Assembly (NCBI RefSeq): GCF_902706035.1 | Contig: NZ_CACSJA010000037.1 | Location: 1-48,738, forward strand | DNA from: Pantoea sp. 18069 | GTDB taxonomy: Bacteria > Pseudomonadota > Gammaproteobacteria > Burkholderiales > Burkholderiaceae_C | Direction of reading: 5' to 3' | Length of the DNA: 48,738 nt | In this document: positions 18,074-26,546 of the stretch, piece after piece | Layout: each line of letters starts with the position of its first letter | Position numbering within the stretch: position 1 is the stretch's first letter | Translations under genes and position numbers: made by a program | Notes under the pieces: generated by a model | Told to the model about the DNA's origin: nothing | Databases searched by the model: none | The model's input: only the letters and a program-made list of their open reading frames with translations

Positions 18074-18142
18074 CCGGCGTGCCGTGCGCCACTCGCCGCG
18101 CGCCCTCACCGGGGCGGGCGCACCAGGCCTGTGCCCCCCGGT

Positions 18143-18820
18143 TCAGGGGGTCTGGTTGGCCTGGAGTATGCCCGGGAGCGTGCGCAGGATATGGGCACGC
18201 ATCAAACCTTCGACCAGCGCGCCGTCCTTGGCCTTGAGCGCCGAGATCAGTTCGTGATGGCGGTCATGCACATAGTCCGGCGACGGGCGCCCTTCGAGCC
18301 ATACGCGCATCAACGGTTCCGAGACCGAGTGCAAGGCCGCGATCTGCCGCAGCAGCTGGGGGGCGTCCGCGATGATGCACATGCGCTCATGGAACTGGCT
18401 GTGCGCCGTGATCCACTCCGATGCATTCAGGCCGCTGCGGTGCATGCGCTGCAGAAGCTGCTCCAGATCATGGATGTCATTGGCGGTGACGTTCTCGGCG
18501 GCAAACGATGCGGCCAGTCCTTCGAGCACCGCGCGCATGGCGAACACCTCGCGCACTTCCTTCTGCGTCAATACCCGGACCATAGCGCCGCGGTTCGGAC
18601 GGTTGACGATCAGGCCCTCCGTGGCCAGTCGATTCAAGGCTTCGCGCACCGGCATGCGGCTGGTGCCGATCTCGGCCGCGATGTCATCCGGCGCCAGCCG
18701 CGTGCCCGGGCGCAGCTCGCCCATGCGGATGCCACGCTTGATGTGCTGATAGGCCTCTTCCTGCGCGGTGGCGGGAGCAGTGTCAAACGAGGATCGTCGG
18801 TCGGTCAGCATGGAGCGCAT
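18143..18820 (-). CDS. GntR-family regulator, FadR/FCD type (second copy)
   Basis: The 225-residue product has a winged helix at about residues 20-85 (LAPDDIAAEIGTSRMPVREA) and an FCD domain carrying QFHERMCIIADAPQL. It is strikingly like the regulator at 15346-16026 in length and sequence order (GTSRMPVREALNRLATEGL versus GMSRMPVREALRRLASEGL). It is divergent from the Bug receptor at 19086, with a 265-base spacer holding the same operator core. The gene converges on the gamma-glutamyltransferase gene and ends 69 bases from it. Confidence 0.88.
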   Translation of the reverse strand: MRSMLTDRRSSFDTAPATAQEEAYQHIKRGIRMGELRPGTRLAPDDIAAEIGTSRMPVREALNRLATEGLIVNRPNRGAMVRVLTQKEVREVFAMRAVLEGLAASFAAENVTANDIHDLEQLLQRMHRSGLNASEWITAHSQFHERMCIIADAPQLLRQIAALHSVSEPLMRVWLEGRPSPDYVHDRHHELISALKAKDGALVEGLMRAHILRTLPGILQANQTP

Positions 18821-18982
18821 AGGTTCTTTGGTGTCATGTGCCCCAAGAAAGGGCTGGCCAATTTTACGGGGAGCTGCGATGTCCCCGCTCCCGCGGCCCC
18901 GGACGCAGCCGCCTGGAGCGCACGGAATGCACCCGTTTCAGCAACAACCTGAGGTTTCCCCTAGGACTGGTTCGTTTATTGC

Positions 18983-19024
18983 TTGGTAGTCTCTGCTGGA
19001 TTGGATACAAATATCTAAATATCC
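18983..19024 (+). promoter_or_regulatory. candidate promoter and FCD operator, site 2
   Basis: TTGGTA (18983-18988) and TACAAA (19006-19011) are spaced by 17 bases and could be -35 and -10 elements of the receptor gene. The -10 element lies inside TTGGATACAA (19001-19010), identical to the core at 16197-16206. A second inverted pair, GGATA (19003-19007) and TATCC (19020-19024), flanks an AT-rich centre. Regulator binding here would block the promoter. Confidence 0.5.
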
Positions 19025-19085
19025 TTGCACTTCACTTCATCGCTGCGATGGCCCTGCTCTTGCTCGATATCCGCAACCCAACCTG

Positions 19086-20075
19086 ATGATGACCATGACA
19101 CTCCGCCTGCTTCGCTCCCCACTTGTCACTGCCCTCTTTTCCACGCTGGCCTTTGCGGCATCGGCCCAGGCGCCTGCGGCCTGGCCCACCAAACCCATCC
19201 GTATCGTGGTGCCGTTCCAGGCAGGGTCGGCCACCGATCTGCTCAGCCGCCAAATTGGCACAGGACTGAGCAACGCGCTGGGCCAGCCCGTGCTGGTGGA
19301 AAACAAGCCCGGTGCCGCCGCCATGATCGGCAGCACCACCGCCGCCCGGGCGCCAGGAGACGGCTACACGCTGTTGATGAGCGGCCCGGCCTCGATGGTC
19401 ACGAATCGCTTCCTGTACAAGAACCTGAGCTACGATCCGGACGCATTCGAGAAGGTCGTGGTCGTGGCCATCACGCCCAATGTGCTGCTGGCCGACCCGG
19501 CCCTTCCCTTCAAGACGCTGGCTGAAATGGTGGCCTATGCCAAGGCGAATCCTGGCAAGCTGACATACGCGTCGTTTGGTGCCGGCACCACATCGCACAT
19601 GGCAGGAGAGTTCCTGCGCCAGGCTGCGGGCATTGACCTGGTGCACGTGCCCTACAAAGGTGCCGCCGAGGCCATTCCTGCACTGATGGCGGGCCAGGTG
19701 TCCCTGTACTTCGACACCATCATGACCGCGCTGCCGCAAGTCAAGGCCGGCAAGCTGCGCGCCCTGGGCGTGTCGACCACGAGCCGCGCGGCCATGGCGC
19801 CCGACATTCCCACGATTGCCGAGCAAGGCTATCCCGGCTTCGACATCGCCCCCTGGTACGGCATCGTTGCCAGCAACGGCACGCCTGCGGCCGTGGTCTC
19901 GAAACTCAACACGGAAATCAACAAGCTGCTGACCACGCCGGAATTCCGCGAGCGCCTGGTGGCCACCGGCGCCGAAGCCCGCGGCGGCAGCGTGGCGGAC
20001 TTCGAAGCCTTCATCAAGACGGAGATTCCGCGCACGGAGAAGCTGGTGCGCCAGTCCGGCATCGCCATGCAATAA
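19086..20075 (+). CDS. Bug/TctC-family receptor, second copy
   Basis: The 329-residue product starts with a Sec-type signal (MMTMTLRLLRSPLVTALF, then cleavage near ASAQA). It carries the Bug motifs WPTKPIRIVVPFQAGSATD, VENKPGAAAMIGS and FDIAPWYGIVASNGTPA. It is a periplasmic solute receptor of unknown ligand. The divergent FCD regulator is its likely controller. Several ATG codons occur at the start (19086, 19089 and 19095), so the exact first residue is uncertain by up to three codons. No membrane components are adjacent. Confidence 0.9.
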   Translation: MMTMTLRLLRSPLVTALFSTLAFAASAQAPAAWPTKPIRIVVPFQAGSATDLLSRQIGTGLSNALGQPVLVENKPGAAAMIGSTTAARAPGDGYTLLMSGPASMVTNRFLYKNLSYDPDAFEKVVVVAITPNVLLADPALPFKTLAEMVAYAKANPGKLTYASFGAGTTSHMAGEFLRQAAGIDLVHVPYKGAAEAIPALMAGQVSLYFDTIMTALPQVKAGKLRALGVSTTSRAAMAPDIPTIAEQGYPGFDIAPWYGIVASNGTPAAVVSKLNTEINKLLTTPEFRERLVATGAEARGGSVADFEAFIKTEIPRTEKLVRQSGIAMQ

Positions 20076-20082
20076 CGGTGCA

Positions 20083-20106
20083 CCGCCCCCGCGGTCACGG
20101 GGGCGG
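20083..20106. terminator. GC hairpin between the receptor gene and acnA
   Basis: CCGCCCCCG and CGGGGGCGG form a perfect 9-bp stem around a six-base loop, starting eight bases after the receptor stop codon. The convergent acnA stop is at 20114. The lack of a T-run makes it a probable, not certain, bidirectional terminator. Confidence 0.55.
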
Positions 20107-20113
20107 GCCGGGC

Positions 20114-23014
20114 CTAGCCCTGAAGCAACTGCCGCAGCACGAACGGCAGAATGCCGCCATGGCGGTAGTAGTCCGCTTCGATGGGCGTGTCGATGCGCAG
20201 CGTCAGCGTGCGCCGCAGCTGGCTGCCGTCGGCGCGCGTGATGCACAGTTCGGCATCGCTTTGCGGCGTGAGCAGCGGGTCGGGAATCACTTCGATGAAC
20301 TCGTCGCCGACCAGCCCCAGGCTGCTCCAGCTGTCGTCGCCGCGCAGCTGCAGCGGCAGCACGCCCATGCCCACCAGGTTGTTGCGGTGGATGCGCTCGA
20401 AACTGCGTGCGATCACCGCCTTGATGCCCAGCAGCTGCGTGCCCTTGGCGGCCCAGTCGCGGCTCGAGCCGGTGCCGTACTCCTCGCCCGCGAAGATCAC
20501 GCTGGCCCGGCCTTCGGCCTGGTATTGCATGGCCGCGTCGTAGATCGGCATCTTGCGCGCTTCGCAGGCCGCGTCGCGGTACAGCGTGAGCCCGCCCTCC
20601 TCGCGCCCGCCGTCGGCCAGCGGCGGCAGCATCAGGTTCTTGATGCGCACGTTGGCGAAGGTGCCGCGCATCATCACTTCGTGGTTGCCGCGGCGCGAAC
20701 CATAGCTGTTGAAATCCGCCTGCTGCACGCCATGCGCGCGCAGCCATTCGCCCGCGGGCGACTTCGGATGGATGGAGCCCGCAGGTGAGATATGGTCGGT
20801 GGTGATCGAGTCGCCGAACAGCGCGATGATGCGCGCGCCGTGCACCGCATAGGGGTTGCTCGGCTGTATGCCCGTGGTCACGGGGGTGGCGATGTCAAGG
20901 GTGAAATCGCTGAAGAACGGCGGCTCGGCGATATAGGTGCTTTCCGGCCAGGTATAGGTCGCGCCGCTGACGCCGCGTATCTTTTCCCAGAGCTTGCCCG
21001 GCTCGCTGCCGACCTTCTCGTAGTTCTCCCGGAAGGCCGCGCCATTCATCGCATGGTGCATCAGCGCCTGGACTTCCTCCGAACTCGGCCAGATGTCGCC
21101 CAGATAGATGTCCTTGCCGCCGCGCCCCTGGCCCACGGGCTGGGTCATCAGGTCGGTGAGCACCGTGCCGGCCAGGGCATAGGCCACGACCAGCGGCGGG
21201 CTCGCCAGGAAGTTGGCCTTGAGATTCGGGTGGATGCGGGCCTCGAAATTGCGGTTGCCCGAGAGCACGGCGGCGCAGACCAGATCGCTCTGGCGGATGG
21301 CCGCATTGATTTCGGCCGTGAGATCGCCCGCGTTGCCTATGCAGGTCGTGCAGCCATAGCCGGCCAGCGCGAAACCGAGCTTCTCCAGATAAGGCAGCAG
21401 GCCGGCTTCGGTCAGGTAGCGCGTGACCAGGCGCGAGCCCGGCGCCAGCGAGGTCTTGATGTGCGGCTGCACCTTGAGGCCGGCCTCTACGGCCTTCTTC
21501 GCCAGCAGCCCCGCGGCCAGCATCACGCTGGGGTTGGAGGTATTGGTGCAACTGGTGATGGCCGCGATCAGCACATCGCCATTGCCGATGGTGAACACGC
21601 CGCCATCGCCGGTCGTGCGCGCCGCGGCCGGCGTGGGCACTTCGGCCGAGGCATGGGCCGTGGCCGCTGCGGGCTTGTTGGACTCCATTTCCACGAGCTG
21701 GCGCTCCGCGCCTTCGGGCGTGGGCCGCGCAGCGGGCAGGCCGGCCTCGACGCCGCTGTCCTGCACCAGATGGCGGGTCTGCAGCAGGTCGGCCGACTGG
21801 TTGAAGCCATTGTCTGCCGCCGACGCACTGAACAGCCTGGCGAACTGCGTGGCCACCTGGCCGAGCTCGATCCGGTCCTGCGGGCGCTTGGGGCCGGCCA
21901 GGCTGGGCGTGACGCTGCCCAGGTCCAGCGACACGACGCGCGAATAGTCGATCTCGCCCCGGCCCGGCACGCCGAACAGCTGCTGGGCGCGGAAGTAGGC
22001 TTCGAACGCCTCGATCTCGGCCGCGCTGCGGCCCGTGCCGCGGAAGTACTCGAGCGTCTTGTCGTCGACCGGGAAAAAGCCCATGGTCGCGCCGTATTCG
22101 GGCGCCATGTTGCCTATCGTCGCGCGGTCCGGAACCGCCAGGCTTTGCGTGCCTTCGCCAAAGAACTCGACGAACTGGCCAACGACCTTTTCCTGGCGCA
22201 GCTGCTCGGTGATCGTCAGCACCAGGTCGGTCGCGGTCACGCCTTCGCGCAGCCGGCCCGTGAGCTCGAAGCCGACGACATCGGGCATCAGGATATAGAC
22301 CGGCTGGCCCAGCATCGCGGCTTCGGCCTCGATGCCGCCCACGCCCCAGCCAACGACGCCGATGCCGTTGATCATCGTCGTATGGCTGTCGGTGCCGACC
22401 AGCGTGTCAGGGTAGTAGACGCCGTCGGCGCGCCGGTGCACGCCGCGCGCGAGGTATTCGAGATTGACCTGGTGGACGATGCCGAAGCCCGGCGGCACGA
22501 CGCCGAACGTGTCGAAGGCCTGCATGCCCCATTTCATGAACTGGTAGCGCTCCTGGTTGCGCTGGAATTCCAGCTTCATGTTCAGGTCCAGCGCTTTTTT
22601 CGTGCCGAAGTAATCGACCATGATCGAATGGTCGACGACCAGGTCGACCGGCACCAGCGGCTCTATCGCCTCGGGCTTCTTGCCCAGGCGCGCGGCCACG
22701 CTGCGCATCGCGGCCAGGTCGGCGAGCAGCGGCACGCCGGTGAAATCCTGCAGCACCACGCGGGCCACGACAAACGGAATTTCCTCGGTGCGCGCCCCCC
22801 GTGGCTGCCACTCGGCGAGCTGGCGCACATGTTCGGGCGTGACCTTCTTGCCGTCGCAGTGGCGCAGCACGGCTTCGAGCACGATGCGCAGCGAGACCGG
22901 CAGGCGCTTGACGCTCGGGTATTGCCTGGCCAGTGCGGGCAAGGAATAGAACTTTCCGGTGGCGCCGGAAGACGTCTTGAAGCTCTTGAGCGTGGTGGCG
23001 AACGCGTGTTTCAT
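20114..23014 (-). CDS. acnA: aconitate hydratase A
   Basis: The 966-residue product is an AcnA-type aconitase. The [4Fe-4S] cysteines are Cys489 (ITSCTNTSNPSVM), Cys555 and Cys558 (GYGCTTCIGNAG). The swivel domain motif GEEYGTGSSRDWAAKG is near the C-terminus. It interconverts citrate and isocitrate. It is about 75 residues longer than E. coli AcnA; the excess lies at about residues 395-472, an Ala/Pro-rich stretch between the second and third domains. The ATG at 23014 has GGAGAG upstream and starts the conserved N-terminus. AcnD is unlikely because no methylcitrate genes are adjacent. Confidence 0.95.
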   Translation of the reverse strand: MKHAFATTLKSFKTSSGATGKFYSLPALARQYPSVKRLPVSLRIVLEAVLRHCDGKKVTPEHVRQLAEWQPRGARTEEIPFVVARVVLQDFTGVPLLADLAAMRSVAARLGKKPEAIEPLVPVDLVVDHSIMVDYFGTKKALDLNMKLEFQRNQERYQFMKWGMQAFDTFGVVPPGFGIVHQVNLEYLARGVHRRADGVYYPDTLVGTDSHTTMINGIGVVGWGVGGIEAEAAMLGQPVYILMPDVVGFELTGRLREGVTATDLVLTITEQLRQEKVVGQFVEFFGEGTQSLAVPDRATIGNMAPEYGATMGFFPVDDKTLEYFRGTGRSAAEIEAFEAYFRAQQLFGVPGRGEIDYSRVVSLDLGSVTPSLAGPKRPQDRIELGQVATQFARLFSASAADNGFNQSADLLQTRHLVQDSGVEAGLPAARPTPEGAERQLVEMESNKPAAATAHASAEVPTPAAARTTGDGGVFTIGNGDVLIAAITSCTNTSNPSVMLAAGLLAKKAVEAGLKVQPHIKTSLAPGSRLVTRYLTEAGLLPYLEKLGFALAGYGCTTCIGNAGDLTAEINAAIRQSDLVCAAVLSGNRNFEARIHPNLKANFLASPPLVVAYALAGTVLTDLMTQPVGQGRGGKDIYLGDIWPSSEEVQALMHHAMNGAAFRENYEKVGSEPGKLWEKIRGVSGATYTWPESTYIAEPPFFSDFTLDIATPVTTGIQPSNPYAVHGARIIALFGDSITTDHISPAGSIHPKSPAGEWLRAHGVQQADFNSYGSRRGNHEVMMRGTFANVRIKNLMLPPLADGGREEGGLTLYRDAACEARKMPIYDAAMQYQAEGRASVIFAGEEYGTGSSRDWAAKGTQLLGIKAVIARSFERIHRNNLVGMGVLPLQLRGDDSWSSLGLVGDEFIEVIPDPLLTPQSDAELCITRADGSQLRRTLTLRIDTPIEADYYRHGGILPFVLRQLLQG

Positions 23015-23106
23015 CGGGGCTCTCCTGATTGCTGTAGGACCATTGTGCCCCGTGTGTGTGACGCATGCTGTGGGTGAAGAACCTGAACCACCACACCGCG
23101 GATATG

Positions 23107-23129
23107 AAAAAACCCGCCGAAGCGGGTTT
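23107..23129 (-). terminator. Rho-independent terminator after acnB
   Basis: AACCCGC (23111-23117) and GCGGGTT (23122-23128) form a 7-bp stem with the stable tetraloop-like CGAA. On the minus strand they are followed by six T (23112 down to 23107). The hairpin lies 36 bases beyond the acnB stop and separates acnB from acnA, so acnA probably has its own promoter in 23015-23106. Confidence 0.9.
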
Positions 23130-23164
23130 CTCACTCAACATGCCGCCGCGCGGCGGCAGCGAGA

Positions 23165-25756
23165 TCAGGCAGTCACGCCCTTGGCGACTTCCGCGTACTC
23201 TTCGATCTGGTCGAAGTTCATGTAGCGGTAGACGCTGGCCTTGTCGGCATCGATGACGCCCATGGCCTCGAGGTACTCTTCCTTCGAAGGCAGGTAGCCG
23301 AGCTTGGAAGCGATGGCCGCGAGTTCGGCCGAACCCAGGTAGACATTGGTGTTCTTGCCCAGGCGGTTGGGGAAGTTGCGGGTCGAGGTGGAGATCACCG
23401 TCGCGCCTTCGCGCACCTGGGCCTGGTTGCCCATGCACAGCGAGCAGCCGGGCATTTCGGTGCGCGCACCGGAAGCACCGAACGCCGCGTAGTGGCCTTC
23501 CTTGATCAGCTCGCTCTCGTCCATCTTGGTCGGCGGAGCGACCCACATCTTGACGGGAATGTCGCGCTGGCCGCCGAGCAGCTTGGCAGCTGCGCGGAAG
23601 TGGCCGATGTTGGTCATGCACGAACCGAGGAAGGACTCGTCGATCTTGGTGCCGGCCACTTCGGACAGGAACTTGGCGTCATCGGGGTCGTTCGGGCAGC
23701 AGACGATGGGTTCCTTGATGTCGGCCAGGTCGATCTCGATCACGGCCGCGTATTCGGCGTCCTTGTCGGCTTCGAGCAGGCTGGGGTTGGCCAGCCAGGC
23801 TTCGACCTTCTCGATACGGCGCTGCAGCGTGCGCTTGTCGGCGTAGCCTTCGGCGATCATGTTCTTCATCAGCACCACGTTGCTGGTCAGGTATTCCTGC
23901 ACAGGCGCGGTGTTGAGCTTGATCGTGCAGCCGGCGGCCGAGCGTTCGGCCGATGCGTCGGACAGCTCGAACGCCTGTTCGACCTTGAGGTCCGGCAGGC
24001 CTTCGATTTCCAGGATGCGACCCGAGAAGATGTTGATCTTGCCGGCCTTGGCAACCGTGAGCAGACCGGCCTTGATCGCGTACAGCGGAATCGCATGCAC
24101 CAGGTCGCGCAGCGTGACGCCGGGCTGCATTTCGCCCTTGAAGCGCACCAGCACCGACTCGGGCATGTCCAGCGGCATCACGCCCGTGGCCGCGCCGAAC
24201 GCGACCAGGCCCGAGCCCGCGGGGAAGGAAATGCCGATGGGGAAACGCGTGTGCGAGTCGCCGCCGGTGCCGACGGTGTCGGGCAGCAACAGGCGGTTGA
24301 GCCAGCTGTGGATCACGCCGTCGCCAGGACGCAGGGACACGCCGCCGCGGTTGCTGATGAAGGCCGGCAGTTCGCGGTGGGTCTTGACGTCGACCGACTT
24401 GGGGTAGGCCGCGGTGTGGCAGAACGACTGCATGACCATGTCGGCCGAGAAGCCCAGGCAGGCCAGGTCCTTGAGCTCGTCACGCGTCATCGGGCCGGTG
24501 GTGTCTTGCGAGCCCACGGTGGTCATGCGCGGTTCGCAGTAGGTACCGGGGCGCACGCCCTGGCCTTCGGGCAGGCCGACGGCGCGTCCGACCATCTTCT
24601 GTGCGACGGTGAAGCCCGCCTGCGTGGCGACCGGTGCCTGGGGCAGACGGAACACGGTGGAAGCCGGCAGGCCCAGCGACTCACGCGCCTTGGCCGTGAG
24701 CGAACGGCCGATGATCAGGTTGATGCGGCCGCCGGCGCGCACTTCGTCCAGCAGCACATCGCTCTTGAGCTGGAATTCGACGACGGTCTCGCCGTCGCGC
24801 AGGATCTTGCCTTCATAGGGCAGAACGTCGATCACGTCGCCCATTTCGAGCTTGGTGACGTCGACTTCGATGGGCAGCGAGCCCGAGTCTTCCTGGGTGT
24901 TGAAGAAGATGGGGGCAATCTTGCCGCCCAGCGTCACACCGCCGAAGCGCTTGTTCGGCACGAACGGGATGTCCTGGCCCGTGGCCCAGACCACCGAGTT
25001 GGTCGCCGACTTGCGCGACGAGCCCGTGCCCACCACGTCGCCTACGTAGGCGACGATGTGGCCCTTGGCCTTGAGGTCTTCGATGAACTGCATCGGGCCG
25101 CGCTTGCCGTCTTCCTCGGGGCGGAACGCCGCGTCGGGACGCGTGTTCTTGAGCATCGCCAGATAGTGCAGTGGAATGTCGGGGCGGCTCCAGGCGTCGG
25201 GCGCGGGCGACAGGTCGTCGGTATTGGTTTCGCCGGGCACCTTGAAGACGGTGACGGTGATCTTCTGCGCGACTTCCGGACGGCTCGTGAACCATTCGGC
25301 TTCGGCCCAGCTTTGCAGCACTTCCTTGGCATGGGCATTGCCGGCCCTGGCCTTGGTTTCGACGTCGTTGAAGAAGTCGAACATCAGCAGCGTCTTCTTG
25401 AGCGCAGTCGCGGCCACGCCGGCAACTTCCGCGTCGTCGAGCAGCTCGATCAGCGGGTGCACGTTGTAGCCGCCCACCATGGTGCCCAGCAGTTCCGTGG
25501 CACGGGCCTTGGAGATGAGAGCGACCTGCAGGTCACCATGCGCCACGGCCGCCAGGAACGATGCCTTGACCTTGGCCGCATCGTCCACGCCCGGAGGCAC
25601 ACGGTGGGTCAGCAGGTCCAGCAGGAAGGCGTCTTCGCCAGCCGGCGGGTTCTTGATCAGCTCGATCAGTTCCGCCACCTGCTTGGCCTCCAGCGGCAGG
25701 GGTGGAATGCCAAGCGCGGCGCGCTCGGCCACATGATCGCGATAGGCTTTCAACAT
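23165..25756 (-). CDS. acnB: bifunctional aconitate hydratase 2/2-methylisocitrate dehydratase
   Basis: The 863-residue product matches AcnB (E. coli 865), including the N-terminal HEAT-like domain (MLKAYRDHVAERAALGIPPL). The iron-sulfur cysteines are in FLGSCMTNIGHF and MPGCSLCMGNQ near the C-terminus. AcnB is the main TCA aconitase in many proteobacteria. A 181-base spacer with a perfect 17-bp palindrome precedes it, suggesting its own promoter and control. A terminator follows it. Confidence 0.96.
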   Translation of the reverse strand: MLKAYRDHVAERAALGIPPLPLEAKQVAELIELIKNPPAGEDAFLLDLLTHRVPPGVDDAAKVKASFLAAVAHGDLQVALISKARATELLGTMVGGYNVHPLIELLDDAEVAGVAATALKKTLLMFDFFNDVETKARAGNAHAKEVLQSWAEAEWFTSRPEVAQKITVTVFKVPGETNTDDLSPAPDAWSRPDIPLHYLAMLKNTRPDAAFRPEEDGKRGPMQFIEDLKAKGHIVAYVGDVVGTGSSRKSATNSVVWATGQDIPFVPNKRFGGVTLGGKIAPIFFNTQEDSGSLPIEVDVTKLEMGDVIDVLPYEGKILRDGETVVEFQLKSDVLLDEVRAGGRINLIIGRSLTAKARESLGLPASTVFRLPQAPVATQAGFTVAQKMVGRAVGLPEGQGVRPGTYCEPRMTTVGSQDTTGPMTRDELKDLACLGFSADMVMQSFCHTAAYPKSVDVKTHRELPAFISNRGGVSLRPGDGVIHSWLNRLLLPDTVGTGGDSHTRFPIGISFPAGSGLVAFGAATGVMPLDMPESVLVRFKGEMQPGVTLRDLVHAIPLYAIKAGLLTVAKAGKINIFSGRILEIEGLPDLKVEQAFELSDASAERSAAGCTIKLNTAPVQEYLTSNVVLMKNMIAEGYADKRTLQRRIEKVEAWLANPSLLEADKDAEYAAVIEIDLADIKEPIVCCPNDPDDAKFLSEVAGTKIDESFLGSCMTNIGHFRAAAKLLGGQRDIPVKMWVAPPTKMDESELIKEGHYAAFGASGARTEMPGCSLCMGNQAQVREGATVISTSTRNFPNRLGKNTNVYLGSAELAAIASKLGYLPSKEEYLEAMGVIDADKASVYRYMNFDQIEEYAEVAKGVTA

Positions 25757-25837
25757 GGTTCTCTCTCCAATGGTTTTCTAAAGTGGGGCGGCGTGCTGCC
25801 TCTCCCAGGGACGGCGTGAAGTGGCTAAGACCACCCA

Positions 25838-25854
25838 GCAAATCGAAGATTTGC
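25838..25854. promoter_or_regulatory. 17-bp perfect palindrome upstream of acnB
   Basis: GCAAATC and GATTTGC flank GAA, forming a perfect inverted repeat. It lies 82 bases upstream of the acnB start codon. It could be a regulator binding site or a short hairpin in the leader. I do not match it to a known operator. Confidence 0.4.
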
Positions 25855-25937
25855 GGTTGAGACCAGGCGCGTTGCCGCAGACAGTGCGAATAGCACGGCA
25901 AGGCGACGCAACGATGTCTCAAGGGTGGTATTGGCCA

Positions 25938-26519
25938 CTACTTGCTGCCGGTCGCCTGGTCGAACACGCTCGGGGGTGGGTTTTTCTTGATGGCTTCCGC
26001 CACCTGGAACTGCTCGGGGCTCATGCACTCGTCGGCCAGGCGCTGGCCCAGCTTCTGGTTCATGAGCATGGACTTGTTGGCGATCTGCAGCCAGACCGCG
26101 CCGGCGGCCTTGTCTTCGAGTCGCACCGTGCCGGTGGACGTGGCCACGGGCACCATCTGGTACTTGAAGCCCTTGCCATCGATCTGGAAGTGCCCGGCAT
26201 GCTGCTGATGCGGGTTCACGTTGACATGCGCGCCGAGTTCACAGGCAATGCGGCCGGTGTGCACGCGCTCGGCAATGGCCAGCTCATCGGGTGTCAGCGC
26301 CAGGGCCACCGTGGCCACGCCGGCGGCGCCGGCTGCGGCAGCGGTCACTACGGGCGCCCTGGATTTGGCCTTGGCCTGGGTGGCCTTCTTGGCCACAGGC
26401 TTTGCAGCCGCCTTGGCCTGGGCTGCAGGCTTGGCGGCCGCCTTGGAAGTGGGGGCGGCGCCTGCGGCCAGAGCCAGTACAGGAGCCAGGAGCAGGAAGG
26501 AGGCGATGAAGGATTTCAT
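25938..26519 (-). CDS. small periplasmic protein, MliC-like
   Basis: The 193-residue product has a clear Sec signal (MKSFIASFLLLAPVLALAAG). An Ala/Lys/Pro-rich linker to about residue 75 resembles a periplasm-spanning arm. The globular C-terminal part contains two cysteines (Cys93, Cys165) that could form a disulfide. The order of its segments (IACELGAHVNV, TGTVRLEDKAAGAVWLQI, LADEC) recalls MliC/PliC inhibitors of c-type lysozyme, but this is pattern resemblance only. It sits 27 bases after the CoA-ester lyase gene and upstream of acnB, so it is co-oriented with metabolic genes for no obvious reason. The ATG at 26519 was preferred because the signal peptide begins there. Confidence 0.65.
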   Translation of the reverse strand: MKSFIASFLLLAPVLALAAGAAPTSKAAAKPAAQAKAAAKPVAKKATQAKAKSRAPVVTAAAAGAAGVATVALALTPDELAIAERVHTGRIACELGAHVNVNPHQQHAGHFQIDGKGFKYQMVPVATSTGTVRLEDKAAGAVWLQIANKSMLMNQKLGQRLADECMSPEQFQVAEAIKKNPPPSVFDQATGSK

Positions 26520-26546
26520 GTGAGCTCCGGCGATCATTAAAAAGGG

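Noticed and set aside
20792..23077. Long plus-strand open frame opposite acnA.
   Set aside because: It is the antisense shadow of a GC-rich gene: His/Arg/Gly-rich translation, no domain, and acnA is complete on the other strand.
23492..25819. Long plus-strand open frame opposite acnB.
   Set aside because: Same reason; codon bias and intact AcnB motifs show that the minus strand is coding.
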